DNA from: Palleronia sp. LCG004 | GTDB taxonomy: Bacteria > Pseudomonadota > Alphaproteobacteria > Rhodobacterales > Rhodobacteraceae | DNA: 64,000 nucleotides | Reading direction: 5' to 3' | NCBI RefSeq assembly: GCF_032931615.1 | Contig: NZ_CP136759.1 | Coordinates: forward strand, 1,178,001-1,242,000 | Shown here: piece after piece, positions 52,628-62,426 of the stretch | Layout of the letters: each line of letters opens with the position of its first letter | How positions within the stretch are numbered: the stretch's first letter is position 1 | Notes under the pieces: generated by a model | Told to the model about the DNA's origin: nothing | The model's database searches: none | The model's input: only the letters and a program-made list of their open reading frames with translations | Translations under genes and position numbers: made by a program

Positions 52628-53308
52628 ATGATTCCCAGCTCTTTCCCGCCCAAGGACGAGATCGCCCGGCTGACCGCCGGCATGCTGCTCGAGATCGGCG
52701 CGGTCCATTTCCGCCCCGACGAGCCCTACACGCTCGCGAGCGGATTGCCGTCGCCCACCTATATCGATTGCCGCAAGCTCATCTCCCATCCGCGGATCAG
52801 ATCGACGCTGATGGATTTCCTGACGTTGACCGTTCATCGCGAAGCGGGGTTTGAGGCCTTCGACAACATCGCCGGAGGCGAGACTGCGGGCATTCCCTTT
52901 GCCGCGCTCGTGGCCGAACGGATGGCCCTTCCGATGAGCTATGTCCGCAAGAAGCCCAAGGGCTACGGTCGCAATGCCCGGATCGAGGGCGAGATGCGCG
53001 AAGGCGATCGTGTCCTGCTGGTCGAGGATCTGACCACCGACGGCGGATCGAAGCTGAGCTTCGTCGATGCAATTCGCGAGACGGGTGCAACTTGCGCGCA
53101 TACGGCCGTGATTTTCAGCTACGGCATTTTCCCCGAAACCAATGACACGCTTGGACAGCACGGCGTGCAGCTCCATGCTCTGTGCACTTGGTGGGACGTT
53201 CTGGACGTCGCCCGGGCGCGTGAGGCATTCGATGCGACGACGATCGACGCGGTCGAGGCATTCCTGAAGGATCCGCGCGACTGGCAGGCGGCGCGCGCGA
53301 CGGCCTGA
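52628..53308 (+). CDS. pyrE: orotate phosphoribosyltransferase PyrE
   Basis: A 226-residue enzyme joining orotate and PRPP to OMP. The PRPP motif is [13 protein letters not shown] and the catalytic lysine loop [17 protein letters not shown]. The frame is open upstream to 52451; [20 protein letters not shown] at 52628 is chosen because AGAGGAG precedes it and the family match begins there. Confidence 0.95.
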   Translation: MIPSSFPPKDEIARLTAGMLLEIGAVHFRPDEPYTLASGLPSPTYIDCRKLISHPRIRSTLMDFLTLTVHREAGFEAFDNIAGGETAGIPFAALVAERMALPMSYVRKKPKGYGRNARIEGEMREGDRVLLVEDLTTDGGSKLSFVDAIRETGATCAHTAVIFSYGIFPETNDTLGQHGVQLHALCTWWDVLDVARAREAFDATTIDAVEAFLKDPRDWQAARATA

Positions 53309-53315
53309 CGGTCCC

Positions 53316-53342
53316 CCGCCCTGGGCCAACGTGCCAGGGCGG
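53316..53342 (+). terminator. stem-loop after pyrE
   Basis: CCGCCCTGG (53316-53324) and CCAGGGCGG (53334-53342) form a perfect 9-bp stem with a 9-nt loop, 7 bp past the pyrE stop. No T-run follows, so termination may be weak. Confidence 0.6.
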
Positions 53343-53457
53343 AGCCATCGCTGCCCGGTGACGTCGGAGGAGAACCGCCGTCACGCACTTATCCCTCCTT
53401 GTCCCGTCCCCCGTCACGGCGCTATGCCGGATGGATCGACGGAAGGAAGGGATCGGC

Positions 53458-54954
53458 ATGAACGAGATCGCGCGCGTTACGGGACAAGGCGGCGAAAGCG
53501 GGGATCAGGCCGAGCTGCTGCCGCACAACATCGATGCGGAGCAGCAGCTCCTCGGGGCCATCCTGACCAACAACGACATCTACGACCGCGTCGCCGCCGT
53601 TATCTCCGAGGCGCATTTCTACGACCCGGTCCATGCGCGCATCTTCGAGGTCGCCTCGGCCCGGATCGCGCGCAACCAGGTGGCGTCTCCGGTATCGCTG
53701 AAAGCGTTCCTCGAGGATGAGCCCGGCCTCGCGGATCTGGGCGGGCCAGCCTATCTGGTACGCCTCGCGGGGGCCGCGATCGCAAGCTATGCCGCCAAGG
53801 ATTATGCGCAGCTCATCTACGACCTCGCCATTCGCCGCAAGCTGATCCAGCTCGGGCGGGACATTGCCGCCAAGGCCGCCAAGGTGGACGTCTCATCCGA
53901 GCCGCGCGACCAGATCGTCGACGCGGAACAGGCGCTCTATCAGCTCGGCGAGGCCGGACAGGCAACTCAGGGCTTCCAGTCGTTCCTGCGTGCCGTGACC
54001 GACGCGGTCAACGTCGCCAACGCCGCCTATCAGCGTGAGGGTGGCCTCGCGGGCGTCAGCACGGGTCTCGTCGATCTCGACCGCAAGCTCGGTGGTCTGC
54101 ACAAGTCGGACCTTCTCATCCTTGCCGGACGACCTTCGATGGGCAAGACGTCGCTCGCCACGAACATCGCCTTCAACATTGCCAAGGCCTATCGCAAGGG
54201 GACGCGCCCCGACGGCAGCGAAGGGACGGTCGATGGCGGAGTAGTCGGGTTCTACAGCCTCGAAATGTCGGCCGAGCAGCTTGCCGCGCGAATCCTGTCG
54301 GAAGCCTCGGAGGTTCCGTCCGAGCAGATCCGGCGCGGCGACATGAACGAGGGCGAGTTCCGCCGCTTCGTCGAAGCCGCGAAAAGTCTCGAGGCCTGCC
54401 CGCTTTATATCGACGACACGCCCGCCCTGCCGATCAGTCAGCTCGCCGCGCGGGCAAGACGCCTCAAGCGCGAACACGGGCTCGACGCACTCTTCGTCGA
54501 CTACCTGCAGCTCATCAAGGGGACCGGTCGCGACGCCAACCGCGTCAACGAAATTTCCGAGATCTCGCAGGGTCTCAAGGCCATCGCCAAGGAACTCGAC
54601 ATCCCGGTTGTCGCGCTCTCGCAGCTTTCCCGGCAGGTCGAAAGCCGCGAGGACAAGCGTCCTCAGCTCAGCGACCTGCGCGAATCGGGCTCGATCGAAC
54701 AGGACGCAGATGTGGTGATGTTCGTCTTCCGCGAGGAATACTACAAGGAACGCGAGAAACCGAGCGACCACGAGCTCGAGAAGATGGCGACCTGGCAGGA
54801 CGAGATGGAGCGCCTGCACGGTCGCGCCGAGGTCATCATCGGCAAACAGCGCCACGGCCCCATCGGCAGCGTCGATCTGAGTTTCGAGGGTCGCTTCACG
54901 CGGTTCGGCAATCTCGTGCAGCCTTGGCAGCAGGGGGCGAACCGGGACTTCTGA
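53458..54954 (+). CDS. dnaB: replicative DNA helicase DnaB
   Basis: A 498-residue hexameric helicase unwinding DNA at the replication fork. The N-domain [17 protein letters not shown] and the RecA-like ATPase ([53 protein letters not shown]) are complete. The start is ATG 53458 because GGAAGGAAGGG lies just upstream; an ATG at 53431 would put this purine-rich site inside the gene. Confidence 0.96.
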   Translation: MNEIARVTGQGGESGDQAELLPHNIDAEQQLLGAILTNNDIYDRVAAVISEAHFYDPVHARIFEVASARIARNQVASPVSLKAFLEDEPGLADLGGPAYLVRLAGAAIASYAAKDYAQLIYDLAIRRKLIQLGRDIAAKAAKVDVSSEPRDQIVDAEQALYQLGEAGQATQGFQSFLRAVTDAVNVANAAYQREGGLAGVSTGLVDLDRKLGGLHKSDLLILAGRPSMGKTSLATNIAFNIAKAYRKGTRPDGSEGTVDGGVVGFYSLEMSAEQLAARILSEASEVPSEQIRRGDMNEGEFRRFVEAAKSLEACPLYIDDTPALPISQLAARARRLKREHGLDALFVDYLQLIKGTGRDANRVNEISEISQGLKAIAKELDIPVVALSQLSRQVESREDKRPQLSDLRESGSIEQDADVVMFVFREEYYKEREKPSDHELEKMATWQDEMERLHGRAEVIIGKQRHGPIGSVDLSFEGRFTRFGNLVQPWQQGANRDF

Positions 54955-54969
54955 GCGGCGGAAATCCGC

Positions 54970-54993
54970 GACTGTTTCGCGCGCGGAACAGTC
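54970..54993 (+). terminator. stem-loop after dnaB
   Basis: GACTGTTTCGC (54970-54980) pairs with GCGGAACAGTC (54983-54993) with one G-T pair and a very short loop. It lies 16 bp after the dnaB stop and is followed by TTCG, so it is a plausible but weak terminator. Confidence 0.55.
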
Positions 54994-55114
54994 TTCGCCT
55001 GGCCTGCCCCGTCTGCACATCGTCGCATTTACCACGCGCTTCTATAGGGCTATCACCCCCGACTTGAGAGGGCGCACCTCGCGCCTAGCGACAGATCCAA
55101 ACCGAAGGTCGATC

Positions 55115-56152
55115 ATGGGAACGGCACGACTTAAGATCGATCTCGGCGCGCTTGCGGCGAACTGGCGGGCGCTCGACGCGCTGTCGGGACCGGGGACCGA
55201 AACCGGCGCGGTGGTGAAGGCCGATGGATACGGTCTGGGGATCGATCGCGTCGCAAAGGCCCTCGCCCGGGCAGGCGCGCGCAGCTTCTTCGTCGCCCAG
55301 GCCGAGGAAGCCGCGGAGCTTCGTCACGCCGTCGGCCGCGGTCCCACGATCCACGTGTTCTCAGGCCACATGGCGGGCGATACCGAGATGATCCGCGAGC
55401 TGAACCTCGTGCCGCTTCTCAACTCCATCGAACAGCTCACCCGGCATTTCGAGGCGCTTCCGGTCCATCCCTTCGGCGTTCAGCTAGACACGGGCATGAA
55501 CCGTCTCGGGCTCGAACCCAGCGAATGGCGCGCCGCGCGCGAGATCGTCCTCAGCCAGAAGCCCAAGCTCGTCATGAGCCACCTTGCCTGCGCCGACGAT
55601 CCCGACGACGCCATGAACGAACGGCAGCTCGCGCAATTCCTCGAAATGACCGAGGGATTGTCCGTCCCGCGATCGCTCTCCGCGACTGGCGGAACCCTGC
55701 TCGGGTCGGATTATCATTTCGACATGACGCGGCCCGGCATCGGTCTCTATGGCGGGCTGCCCTTCGCCGATGCACGTCCCGTCGTGCAACTGAGCGCGCC
55801 GGTCATCCAGCTTCGTGATGTCGATCCGGGCGAGAGTATCGGCTACGGCGCGGCCTTCGTCGCCGAGGTGTCGATGCGGATCGCGACCGTGCAGGCGGGA
55901 TATGCCGACGGGTTGATCCGCGCTATGGGTGAGGATGCGATCCTCTTCGCGGGCGACGTGCCCTGCCCGCTCGCAGGCCGCGTGTCGATGGACATGCTGA
56001 CGGTCGACGTGACCCATCTCGACGAGGTTCCACCCCATCTCGACATCCTGTCGCATGAACAGGGCGTCGACGATCTTGCCAATGCCGCCGGCACGATCGG
56101 CTACGAGATACTGACAAGTCTGGGCCGGAGATACCGCCGAACCTACGTTTGA
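55115..56152 (+). CDS. alr: alanine racemase Alr
   Basis: A 345-residue PLP enzyme making D-alanine for peptidoglycan. PLP Lys35 is in [11 protein letters not shown]; the catalytic Tyr of the C-terminal domain is in [12 protein letters not shown]; the [12 protein letters not shown] stretch is typical. ATG 55115 gives the family start [20 protein letters not shown]; a TTG at 55064 only adds non-conserved residues. Confidence 0.95.
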   Translation: MGTARLKIDLGALAANWRALDALSGPGTETGAVVKADGYGLGIDRVAKALARAGARSFFVAQAEEAAELRHAVGRGPTIHVFSGHMAGDTEMIRELNLVPLLNSIEQLTRHFEALPVHPFGVQLDTGMNRLGLEPSEWRAAREIVLSQKPKLVMSHLACADDPDDAMNERQLAQFLEMTEGLSVPRSLSATGGTLLGSDYHFDMTRPGIGLYGGLPFADARPVVQLSAPVIQLRDVDPGESIGYGAAFVAEVSMRIATVQAGYADGLIRAMGEDAILFAGDVPCPLAGRVSMDMLTVDVTHLDEVPPHLDILSHEQGVDDLANAAGTIGYEILTSLGRRYRRTYV

Positions 56153-56281
56153 CGGCCATTTCCGGCATGTGGCGCGCATACCACGATTAACCATGCGCGC
56201 CGCTAATCCGGAACTGCTCACGAAAAATATACTTCCCCCAGATAGGCGGATCACCGCTTATGTATGTAATGGGGGATTGAA

Positions 56282-57040
56282 ATGTCGTATATCACTCCGA
56301 ACACCAGTCACCGCGCCGTCGCGACTCTGCACTGGATCGCAACGATCACCGTCGCTACCCTCGCAGTTTCACTCGCTGCTCTGACTCTTGCGGGCTTCCT
56401 CGGCTGGCTGCCCCTGCTGCGGATGCCCCTGCAGTTCGGCGACACGACCCACGAGGCTGGCGGCTTCGTACAGACGGGCCTTTCGATCCTGCTGCTTCTG
56501 ATTGCGGCTTGCCTGCCATCGGGCTGGCGGGTGCTCGCGCTGGAGCGGACGCATCGTGACTTCTCGATCTCCATGTCCGACGTGGCCGAGGCCTATCGCA
56601 TCTGCCATGCCGCCGATCGCGGCGATGCCTTCACGTTGCGCGAGCAGTTCGACGCCGTGAAGGAGCGGATCCTGTACCTTCGCCGTCATCCCGATCTCGG
56701 CCATCTGGAACCCGATGTGCTCGAGACCGCGGCCGAGATGTCCTATGCCTCGCGAGAACTTGCGGATACCTACGGAGACGAGAACCTGGCCCGTGCGCGC
56801 AGTTTCCTCGCCCAGCGGCGCGAAGAGATCGCGCAATTCGAGGAGCGGATCGACAGCGCGCTTGCCGCCTGCAAGGACCTCCGTCGCGAGCGGGACACAG
56901 TGACGATCGAGGAGGAAATGCAGCAGAGCCGCCTGTCACGGATGGCCGAGGAATACGGCGATCTGCTGGCCGAACTCGGCTTCACCCGGCCCCGCGCCCG
57001 CGTCGTGGCCCTTCCGTCAAAGCCCGTCGCCGCCGAGTGA
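56282..57040 (+). CDS. two-helix membrane protein with coiled coil, upstream of radA
   Basis: A 252-residue protein with two membrane helices (about 17-45 and 62-82) and a long cytosolic helical region likely to form a coiled coil (FLAQRREEIAQFEERIDSAL; LRRERDTVTIEEEMQQSRLS). Function unknown. It begins 129 bp after alr and ends 36 bp before radA, so it is probably co-transcribed with radA. In related genomes such genes may carry the label DNA repair protein because of this position; nothing in the sequence shows repair activity. Confidence 0.85.
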   Translation: MSYITPNTSHRAVATLHWIATITVATLAVSLAALTLAGFLGWLPLLRMPLQFGDTTHEAGGFVQTGLSILLLLIAACLPSGWRVLALERTHRDFSISMSDVAEAYRICHAADRGDAFTLREQFDAVKERILYLRRHPDLGHLEPDVLETAAEMSYASRELADTYGDENLARARSFLAQRREEIAQFEERIDSALAACKDLRRERDTVTIEEEMQQSRLSRMAEEYGDLLAELGFTRPRARVVALPSKPVAAE

Positions 57041-57076
57041 GCTTGCTCCCCGATGGGGGCTTTGGCACAAGGGCGC

Positions 57077-58444
57077 ATGGCACGAACTCCCAGTTTTCAC
57101 TGCACCGCCTGCGGCGCGTCCTACACCAAGTGGTCGGGCCGCTGCGACGCCTGCGGCGCATGGAACACGATCGTCGAGGATGCAGGACTTTCGAGCGGTG
57201 GTCCGGCCTCAAAATCGCTCGGAACGAAGCGCGGTCGCGGCATGGTCCTCAGCGATCTCGCGACCGAGGAAGCCCCCCCGCCCCGCACGCAATCCGGTCT
57301 CGGCGAACTCGACCGGGTCCTGGGCGGAGGCCTCGTTCCCGGCTCGGCCATCCTCGTGGGCGGGGATCCGGGGATCGGCAAATCGACGCTGCTCCTGCAG
57401 GGGGCGGCGGCCTTCGCGGGATCGGGGCTCAAGGTCATCTACGTCTCGGGCGAGGAAGCGAACGCGCAGGTGCGCATGCGGGCGCAGCGCCTCGGCCTCG
57501 GACAGGCTGAGGTCAGCCTCGCCGCAGAGACGAACCTGCGCGAGATCATGACAACCCTTGAGGCCGAGCAACCGCAGCTCGTCATCATCGATTCGATCCA
57601 GACGATGTGGGCCGACAACGTCGAGAGCGCGCCCGGATCGGTCAGCCAGGTCCGTGCCGCCGCGCACGAGCTCACCACATTCGCCAAGCGCCACGGGATC
57701 AGCGTGGTTCTCGTCGGCCATGTCACCAAGGAAGGACAGATCGCGGGCCCCCGCGTGGTCGAGCACATGGTGGACACGGTTCTCTATTTCGAGGGGGAGC
57801 GCGGCCACCAGTTCCGTATCCTGCGCGCGGTCAAGAACCGCTTCGGTCCCGCAGACGAGATCGGCGTCTTCGAGATGACGGGCGGCGGCCTGCGGGAGGT
57901 GGCGAACCCCTCGGCGCTGTTCCTTGGCGACAGGGAGCGTCCGTCGCCTGGATCTGCGGTCTTTGCAGGGATCGAAGGCTCGCGCCCCGTCCTTTGCGAG
58001 ATCCAGGCCCTCGTGGCCCCCACGCCGCACGCGCAGCCGCGCCGCTCGGCCGTCGGGTGGGATACCGGGCGGCTCGCCATGATCCTGGCCGTGCTCGAGG
58101 CGCGCTGCGCGATCCCGTTCGCGGGGCTCGATGTCTATCTCAACATCGCGGGCGGTCTGCGCGTGCGCGAGCCCGCGGCCGATCTGGCTGTGGCACTCGC
58201 ACTTCTAAGTGCGCGTGAGGACGTGGCCCTGCCCCCGCAATCGGTCACTTTCGGGGAAATCAGCCTTTCGGGTGCGCTCCGTCCCGCCCCCCAGACCGAA
58301 AACAGGTTGAAAGAGGCGGCGAAACTTGGTTTTTCCAGCGCCATCGCTCCCGTCGCCGCAAAGAAGACGGAGAGATCGGGGATGAGCCTCAAGAGCTATC
58401 CCGACCTAGCCACGCTCGTGGGCGACATGTTCGGGGCCGGATAA
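57077..58444 (+). CDS. radA: DNA repair protein RadA
   Basis: A 455-residue RecA-like ATPase that helps branch migration and recombination repair. The zinc finger at the N-terminus (CTACGASYTKWSGRCDACG), Walker A GGDPGIGKST, the RadA-specific KNRFGPADEIGVFEM and a Lon-like C-terminal domain are all present. The start is ATG 57077 (MARTPSFHC); a GTG/ATG 24 bp earlier would add non-conserved residues. Confidence 0.96.
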   Translation: MARTPSFHCTACGASYTKWSGRCDACGAWNTIVEDAGLSSGGPASKSLGTKRGRGMVLSDLATEEAPPPRTQSGLGELDRVLGGGLVPGSAILVGGDPGIGKSTLLLQGAAAFAGSGLKVIYVSGEEANAQVRMRAQRLGLGQAEVSLAAETNLREIMTTLEAEQPQLVIIDSIQTMWADNVESAPGSVSQVRAAAHELTTFAKRHGISVVLVGHVTKEGQIAGPRVVEHMVDTVLYFEGERGHQFRILRAVKNRFGPADEIGVFEMTGGGLREVANPSALFLGDRERPSPGSAVFAGIEGSRPVLCEIQALVAPTPHAQPRRSAVGWDTGRLAMILAVLEARCAIPFAGLDVYLNIAGGLRVREPAADLAVALALLSAREDVALPPQSVTFGEISLSGALRPAPQTENRLKEAAKLGFSSAIAPVAAKKTERSGMSLKSYPDLATLVGDMFGAG

Positions 58445-58456
58445 GGACAGACTTCC

Positions 58457-59011
58457 ATGCAAGGCTTTACCCTCGTCGACGGCATCGTGGCCGGTGTCAT
58501 CGTCATATCGGCCATTCTCGCCTACAGTCGCGGTTTCGTACGCGAGGTCATGGCGATCGTCGGCTGGATCGTTGCGGCGATTGCGGCCTTCGTCTTTGCG
58601 CCGGTCACGCGGCCTCTGATCGTGGAACTGCCGGTCGTGGGGGACTTCCTGGGCGATTCGTGCGAGTTGTCGGTCATCGCGTCCTTTGCGGTCGTCTTTG
58701 CCGTCGCGCTCGTCCTCGTATCGATCTTCACGCCGCTCCTGTCCGGGGCGGTGCGCGATTCGGCGGTCGGCGGCATCGACCAGGGACTGGGATTTCTCTT
58801 CGGGGCGGCGCGCGGGGTCCTGCTCGTCGCGGTGGCCCTCGTCGTCTACGACCGCATCGCGGGGTCCGAATCGATCCCTATGGTCGATAACAGCCGGACC
58901 GCCAACATCTTCGCGCGATCGCAGGACGGTCTGAACGCGGCGATGCCCACGGACGCGCCCGGCTGGATCGTCGCGCAATACGAACAGCTTGTGGGTGTCT
59001 GCGAGTTCTAG
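58457..59011 (+). CDS. cvpA: CvpA family membrane protein
   Basis: A 184-residue inner-membrane protein with four helices: LVDGIVAGVIVISAILAYSR, then a second helix near VGWIVAAIAAFVFAP and others around ALVLVSIFTPLL and LFGAARGVLLVAVAL. CvpA proteins are linked to envelope integrity and colicin V production; the biochemical function is unclear. It lies 12 bp after radA; purF, its usual companion, is 1.2 kb further on. Its TAG stop shares CTAG with the next gene's stop (59008-59011). Confidence 0.92.
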   Translation: MQGFTLVDGIVAGVIVISAILAYSRGFVREVMAIVGWIVAAIAAFVFAPVTRPLIVELPVVGDFLGDSCELSVIASFAVVFAVALVLVSIFTPLLSGAVRDSAVGGIDQGLGFLFGAARGVLLVAVALVVYDRIAGSESIPMVDNSRTANIFARSQDGLNAAMPTDAPGWIVAQYEQLVGVCEF

Positions 59012-59451
59012 TCGCGCAGATCCTTGGGGCTGCCCATCACCACATAGGATGTGAGCGCCGTGACCTGCGGCAACGTTCCGAGCACCTCGGTATGGAAGTG
59101 CTTGTATGCGGCGAGGTCCTGCGCCTCGATTCTCAGCAGGTATTCGAACGGACCCGTCGTGTTGTGACATTCCACAACTTCCGGTGCATGCGCGACGGCC
59201 GCTTCGAAGGTCTGCTGCGCCGCCTTCGTATGCAAGCCCAACCCGACGGTGACATAGGCGACGAACCCGTTTCCGACCTTCATGGGATCGATCCGCGCGC
59301 GATAGCCGCGGATGACGCCCCGTGATTCCAGAGCAGAGACACGGCGTAACGTCGCCGAAGGCGAAAGCCCCACGCGTTCGGCAAGCGCGAGATTGCTGAG
59401 CCGCCCATCTGCGCGAAGAGTACGCAATATCCTGTCGTCAAAATCGTCCAT
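59008..59451 (-). CDS. Lrp/AsnC family transcriptional regulator (exporter-linked)
   Basis: A 147-residue regulator with a helix-turn-helix (LSNLALAERVGLSPSATLRR) and a RAM domain (VVECHNTTGPFEYLLRIEAQ). It is divergent from a LysE-family exporter with 81 bp between the starts, the standard layout of an amino-acid-responsive regulator controlling an exporter. It ends tail-to-tail with cvpA. Confidence 0.93.
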   Translation of the reverse strand: MDDFDDRILRTLRADGRLSNLALAERVGLSPSATLRRVSALESRGVIRGYRARIDPMKVGNGFVAYVTVGLGLHTKAAQQTFEAAVAHAPEVVECHNTTGPFEYLLRIEAQDLAAYKHFHTEVLGTLPQVTALTSYVVMGSPKDLRD

Positions 59452-59532
59452 CGCACCGATCCACGTCGTTTAGACGGTGATCGTGCCTCATTTCGGCTGA
59501 TAATGCCATCATCGCGCGGCGATAGTCCCACC

Positions 59533-60132
59533 ATGACACATGACCAGATACTTGCACTCGGGCTCTATGCCGTCGTCACGACGATCACGCCGGGCCCGAA
59601 CAACCTGATGCTGATGGCATCGGGCGCGAATTTCGGCTTTGCCCGGACCCTGCCGCACATGTTCGGGGTCACCGGAGGTTTCGCCCTGATGATCGCGCTC
59701 GTCGGGATGGGCGTGACGCGGGTGTTCGACGCCTGGCCGCCGAGCTACACGCTTCTGACGGTCCTGAGCCTTGCATATCTGCTATATCTTGCCTGGCGGA
59801 TCGCTCGTGCGGCCCCGCCGGACCAGGCCGAAGCTGTCGGCCGGCCCTTGAGTTTCCTGCAGGCCGCGCTCTTCCAATGGGTCAACCCCAAGGCGTGGGC
59901 GATGGGACTGAGCGCGGTGACGATCTATGCCGCCGACCGTTCGGTTCCGGCGGTCCTCATCGTCGCGGCAACGTTCGGGGTGGTGTCTATGCCGTGCATC
60001 TCGCTCTGGACGCTGCTTGGTGGACAGGTCCGAAGGGTTCTGTCGTCACCCTTCGTGCTGCGTCTCTTCAACTGGATCATGGCGGCGCTTCTGATCCTCT
60101 CGCTGCTGCCGACGCTTATAAATGCGGCTTGA
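59533..60132 (+). CDS. LysE family amino-acid exporter
   Basis: A 199-residue inner-membrane exporter with about six helices. TTITPGPNNLMLMASGANFG is the conserved N-terminal motif; ALFQWVNPKAWAMGLSAVT is the second. Start ATG 59533 (MTHDQILALG); an ATG at 59503 overlaps the promoter region and is unlikely. It probably exports an amino acid under control of the divergent Lrp protein. Confidence 0.93.
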   Translation: MTHDQILALGLYAVVTTITPGPNNLMLMASGANFGFARTLPHMFGVTGGFALMIALVGMGVTRVFDAWPPSYTLLTVLSLAYLLYLAWRIARAAPPDQAEAVGRPLSFLQAALFQWVNPKAWAMGLSAVTIYAADRSVPAVLIVAATFGVVSMPCISLWTLLGGQVRRVLSSPFVLRLFNWIMAALLILSLLPTLINAA

Positions 60133-60210
60133 GGTCCGAGCGAGGGTGACAGTCGGCGCAACACGATCTAGACAGCGCAAATCTGCCGCCCCAGATTCGG
60201 GAGAGTGCAT

Positions 60211-61677
60211 ATGCGTTCCCTACCCCCGTCCCATCCGTTCGACGACGACAAGCTGCGCGAGGAATGCGGCGTGTTCGGCGTCTCGGGCGTGGGCGATGCC
60301 GCGAACTTCGTGGCGCTCGGCCTTCACGCACTTCAGCATCGCGGTCAGGAAGCGGGCGGCATCGTCTCGTACCATCCCGATCACGGTTTCAATTCGGCGC
60401 GCCGCTTCGGCTACGTCCGCGACAACTTCACCAAGCAATCGCTTATGGACACCCTGCCCGGCACCCTCGCAATCGGGCATGTGCGTTATTCGACGAGCGG
60501 CGCAAAGGGCAACACGCAGATCCGCGACGTGCAGCCCTTCTTCGGGGAGTTCTCGATGGGCGGTGCCGCGATCGCGCATAACGGCAACATCGTGAACGCA
60601 GACGCGCTCCGCCGCGAGCTGATCGAACGCGGTTCGATCTTCCAAAGCAATTCCGACAGCGAATGCATCATCCACCTCATGGCACGCTCCTTGCAGCGCA
60701 AGGTGCCCGAGCGGATGCAGGATGCACTGCGCCGCGTCGAAGGTGCGTTCTCCATCGTCGCGATGACCCGCACCAAGCTCATCGGCGTGCGCGATCCGCT
60801 CGGTGTGCGACCCCTCGTTCTCGGACGCCTCGGTGACGGCTACGTTCTGTCATCCGAGACCTGCGCGCTCGACATCTGCGGTGCGGAGTTCCTGCGCGAG
60901 GTCGAGCCCGGCGAGATGGTGGTCATCGAGAACGGCGAGCTCGCCTCTCACCGCCCCTTCGCGCCGCAGCGCCCGCGATTCTGCATCTTCGAGCATGTGT
61001 ATTTTTCCCGTCCCGACTCGATGCTTGGCGGGCGTTCGGTCTACGAGACACGCCGTCAGATCGGTGTCGAGCTTGCGCGCGAGGCTCCCGCCGAAGCGGA
61101 TCTCGTCTGCCCGGTGCCCGACAGTGGAACGCCCGCCGCAATCGGCTTTAGCCAGGAATCTGGTATTCCCTATGCGATGGGGATCGTGCGCAACCAGTAT
61201 ATGGGCCGCACATTCATCGAGCCGACCGAGCAGATCCGCAACATGGGCGTCCGGCTGAAGCTCAACGTCAATCGTGCACTGATCCGGGACAAGCGCGTCG
61301 TGCTGGTCGACGATTCCGTCGTACGTGGCACCACATCGGTCAAGATTCGAGAAATGCTGCTCGATGCGGGCGCGGCCGAAGTCCATTTCCGCGTGGCGAG
61401 TCCGCCTACCGCCTGGCCTTGCTTCTACGGCGTCGATACCCCCGAACGTGAAAAGCTGCTGGCAGCCTCGATGTCCGAGGACGAGATGTGCGCGCATCTG
61501 GGTGTCGATAGTCTTCGCTTCATCTCGCTCGACGGAATGTATCGGGCCGTGGGCGAGGCCGGTGGCCGTAACGCGGACGCGCCGCAATATTGCGATGCGT
61601 GCTTTTCGGGCGACTACCCCGTGACGCCATCCGACCGGATCGAGAAGGGTTTCCGGATGAAGACGGCCGCGGAATAG
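60211..61677 (+). CDS. purF: amidophosphoribosyltransferase PurF (Fe-S type)
   Basis: A 488-residue enzyme for the first step of purine synthesis: PRPP plus glutamine to phosphoribosylamine. The N-terminal nucleophile is Cys19 in EECGVFG, exposed after removal of an 18-residue propeptide. Cysteines in RFCIFEHVYF, AWPCFYGVD and YCDACFSGD match the 4Fe-4S ligand pattern of the Bacillus-type enzyme. The PRPP motif is VVLVDDSVVRGTT. ATG 60211 is preferred over a GTG 6 bp upstream. Confidence 0.95.
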   Translation: MRSLPPSHPFDDDKLREECGVFGVSGVGDAANFVALGLHALQHRGQEAGGIVSYHPDHGFNSARRFGYVRDNFTKQSLMDTLPGTLAIGHVRYSTSGAKGNTQIRDVQPFFGEFSMGGAAIAHNGNIVNADALRRELIERGSIFQSNSDSECIIHLMARSLQRKVPERMQDALRRVEGAFSIVAMTRTKLIGVRDPLGVRPLVLGRLGDGYVLSSETCALDICGAEFLREVEPGEMVVIENGELASHRPFAPQRPRFCIFEHVYFSRPDSMLGGRSVYETRRQIGVELAREAPAEADLVCPVPDSGTPAAIGFSQESGIPYAMGIVRNQYMGRTFIEPTEQIRNMGVRLKLNVNRALIRDKRVVLVDDSVVRGTTSVKIREMLLDAGAAEVHFRVASPPTAWPCFYGVDTPEREKLLAASMSEDEMCAHLGVDSLRFISLDGMYRAVGEAGGRNADAPQYCDACFSGDYPVTPSDRIEKGFRMKTAAE

Positions 61678-61724
61678 ACGCAGAGCGCTTGACCAATCCG
61701 GCAGAGCGCCCCAAAGGCGGCACC

Positions 61725-62366
61725 ATGACCAAGATCGCACTCATCACCGGCGCATCGCGCGGGCTCGGCGCAGCGCTAGCTCTGGCGCTTTGCGACACGC
61801 ATCACATCGTGGCCGTCGGGCGCACCACGGGCGCGCTCGAGGATCTCGACGACCGCATCCAGGCAAAGGGCGGTCAGGCGACCCTCGCACCCATGGACAT
61901 CACGAATGCGGACGCGATGGCGCATCTCTGCCGCGGGATCTACGACCGCTGGGGCCATGTGGATCTGTGGCTCCATACGGCGGTCCATGCCGCACCGCTC
62001 GCCCCGGCGGGACATCTCGCGGCCAAGGATTGGGCCTCGAGTATCGGTACGAACGCGACAGCAACCGCGACACTGATCCCGATGGTCGAGCCGCTCTTGA
62101 ACGCGGCCCCCGCGGGCTCTGCTGTGTTCTTCGACGATGCGCGGGCAGGTCAGAAATTCTTCGGCCATTACGCGGCGTCGAAATCCGCGCAGATCGCACT
62201 CGCCAGCTGCTGGCAGGCCGAAACGGAGCGGACCGGCCCGCGGGTCCGGATCCTTTCCCCCGCACCGATGCCGACCGCCACACGCGCGCGTTTTTTCCCG
62301 GGCGAGGATCGCAGCGCCCTTGCGACCTGCGAAGGCGAGGCGGCGCGGCTTCTCGCCCTGCTCTGA
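61725..62366 (+). CDS. short-chain dehydrogenase-like protein, atypical active site
   Basis: A 213-residue Rossmann protein with the cofactor motif TGASRGLG at 9-16 and the SDR YAASK motif. The catalytic Ser normally about 13 residues before the Tyr is missing (AVFFDDARAGQKFFGHYAAS), and the usual NNAG motif reads LHTAVHA, so redox activity is doubtful. It begins 47 bp after purF and is probably co-transcribed with it. Confidence 0.85.
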   Translation: MTKIALITGASRGLGAALALALCDTHHIVAVGRTTGALEDLDDRIQAKGGQATLAPMDITNADAMAHLCRGIYDRWGHVDLWLHTAVHAAPLAPAGHLAAKDWASSIGTNATATATLIPMVEPLLNAAPAGSAVFFDDARAGQKFFGHYAASKSAQIALASCWQAETERTGPRVRILSPAPMPTATRARFFPGEDRSALATCEGEAARLLALL

Positions 62367-62426
62367 GCTTGCCGGGGCGGCCCGCCTGACCTAAGAAAGC
62401 GCGATCCCACGGAAACAGGTGTAGAT

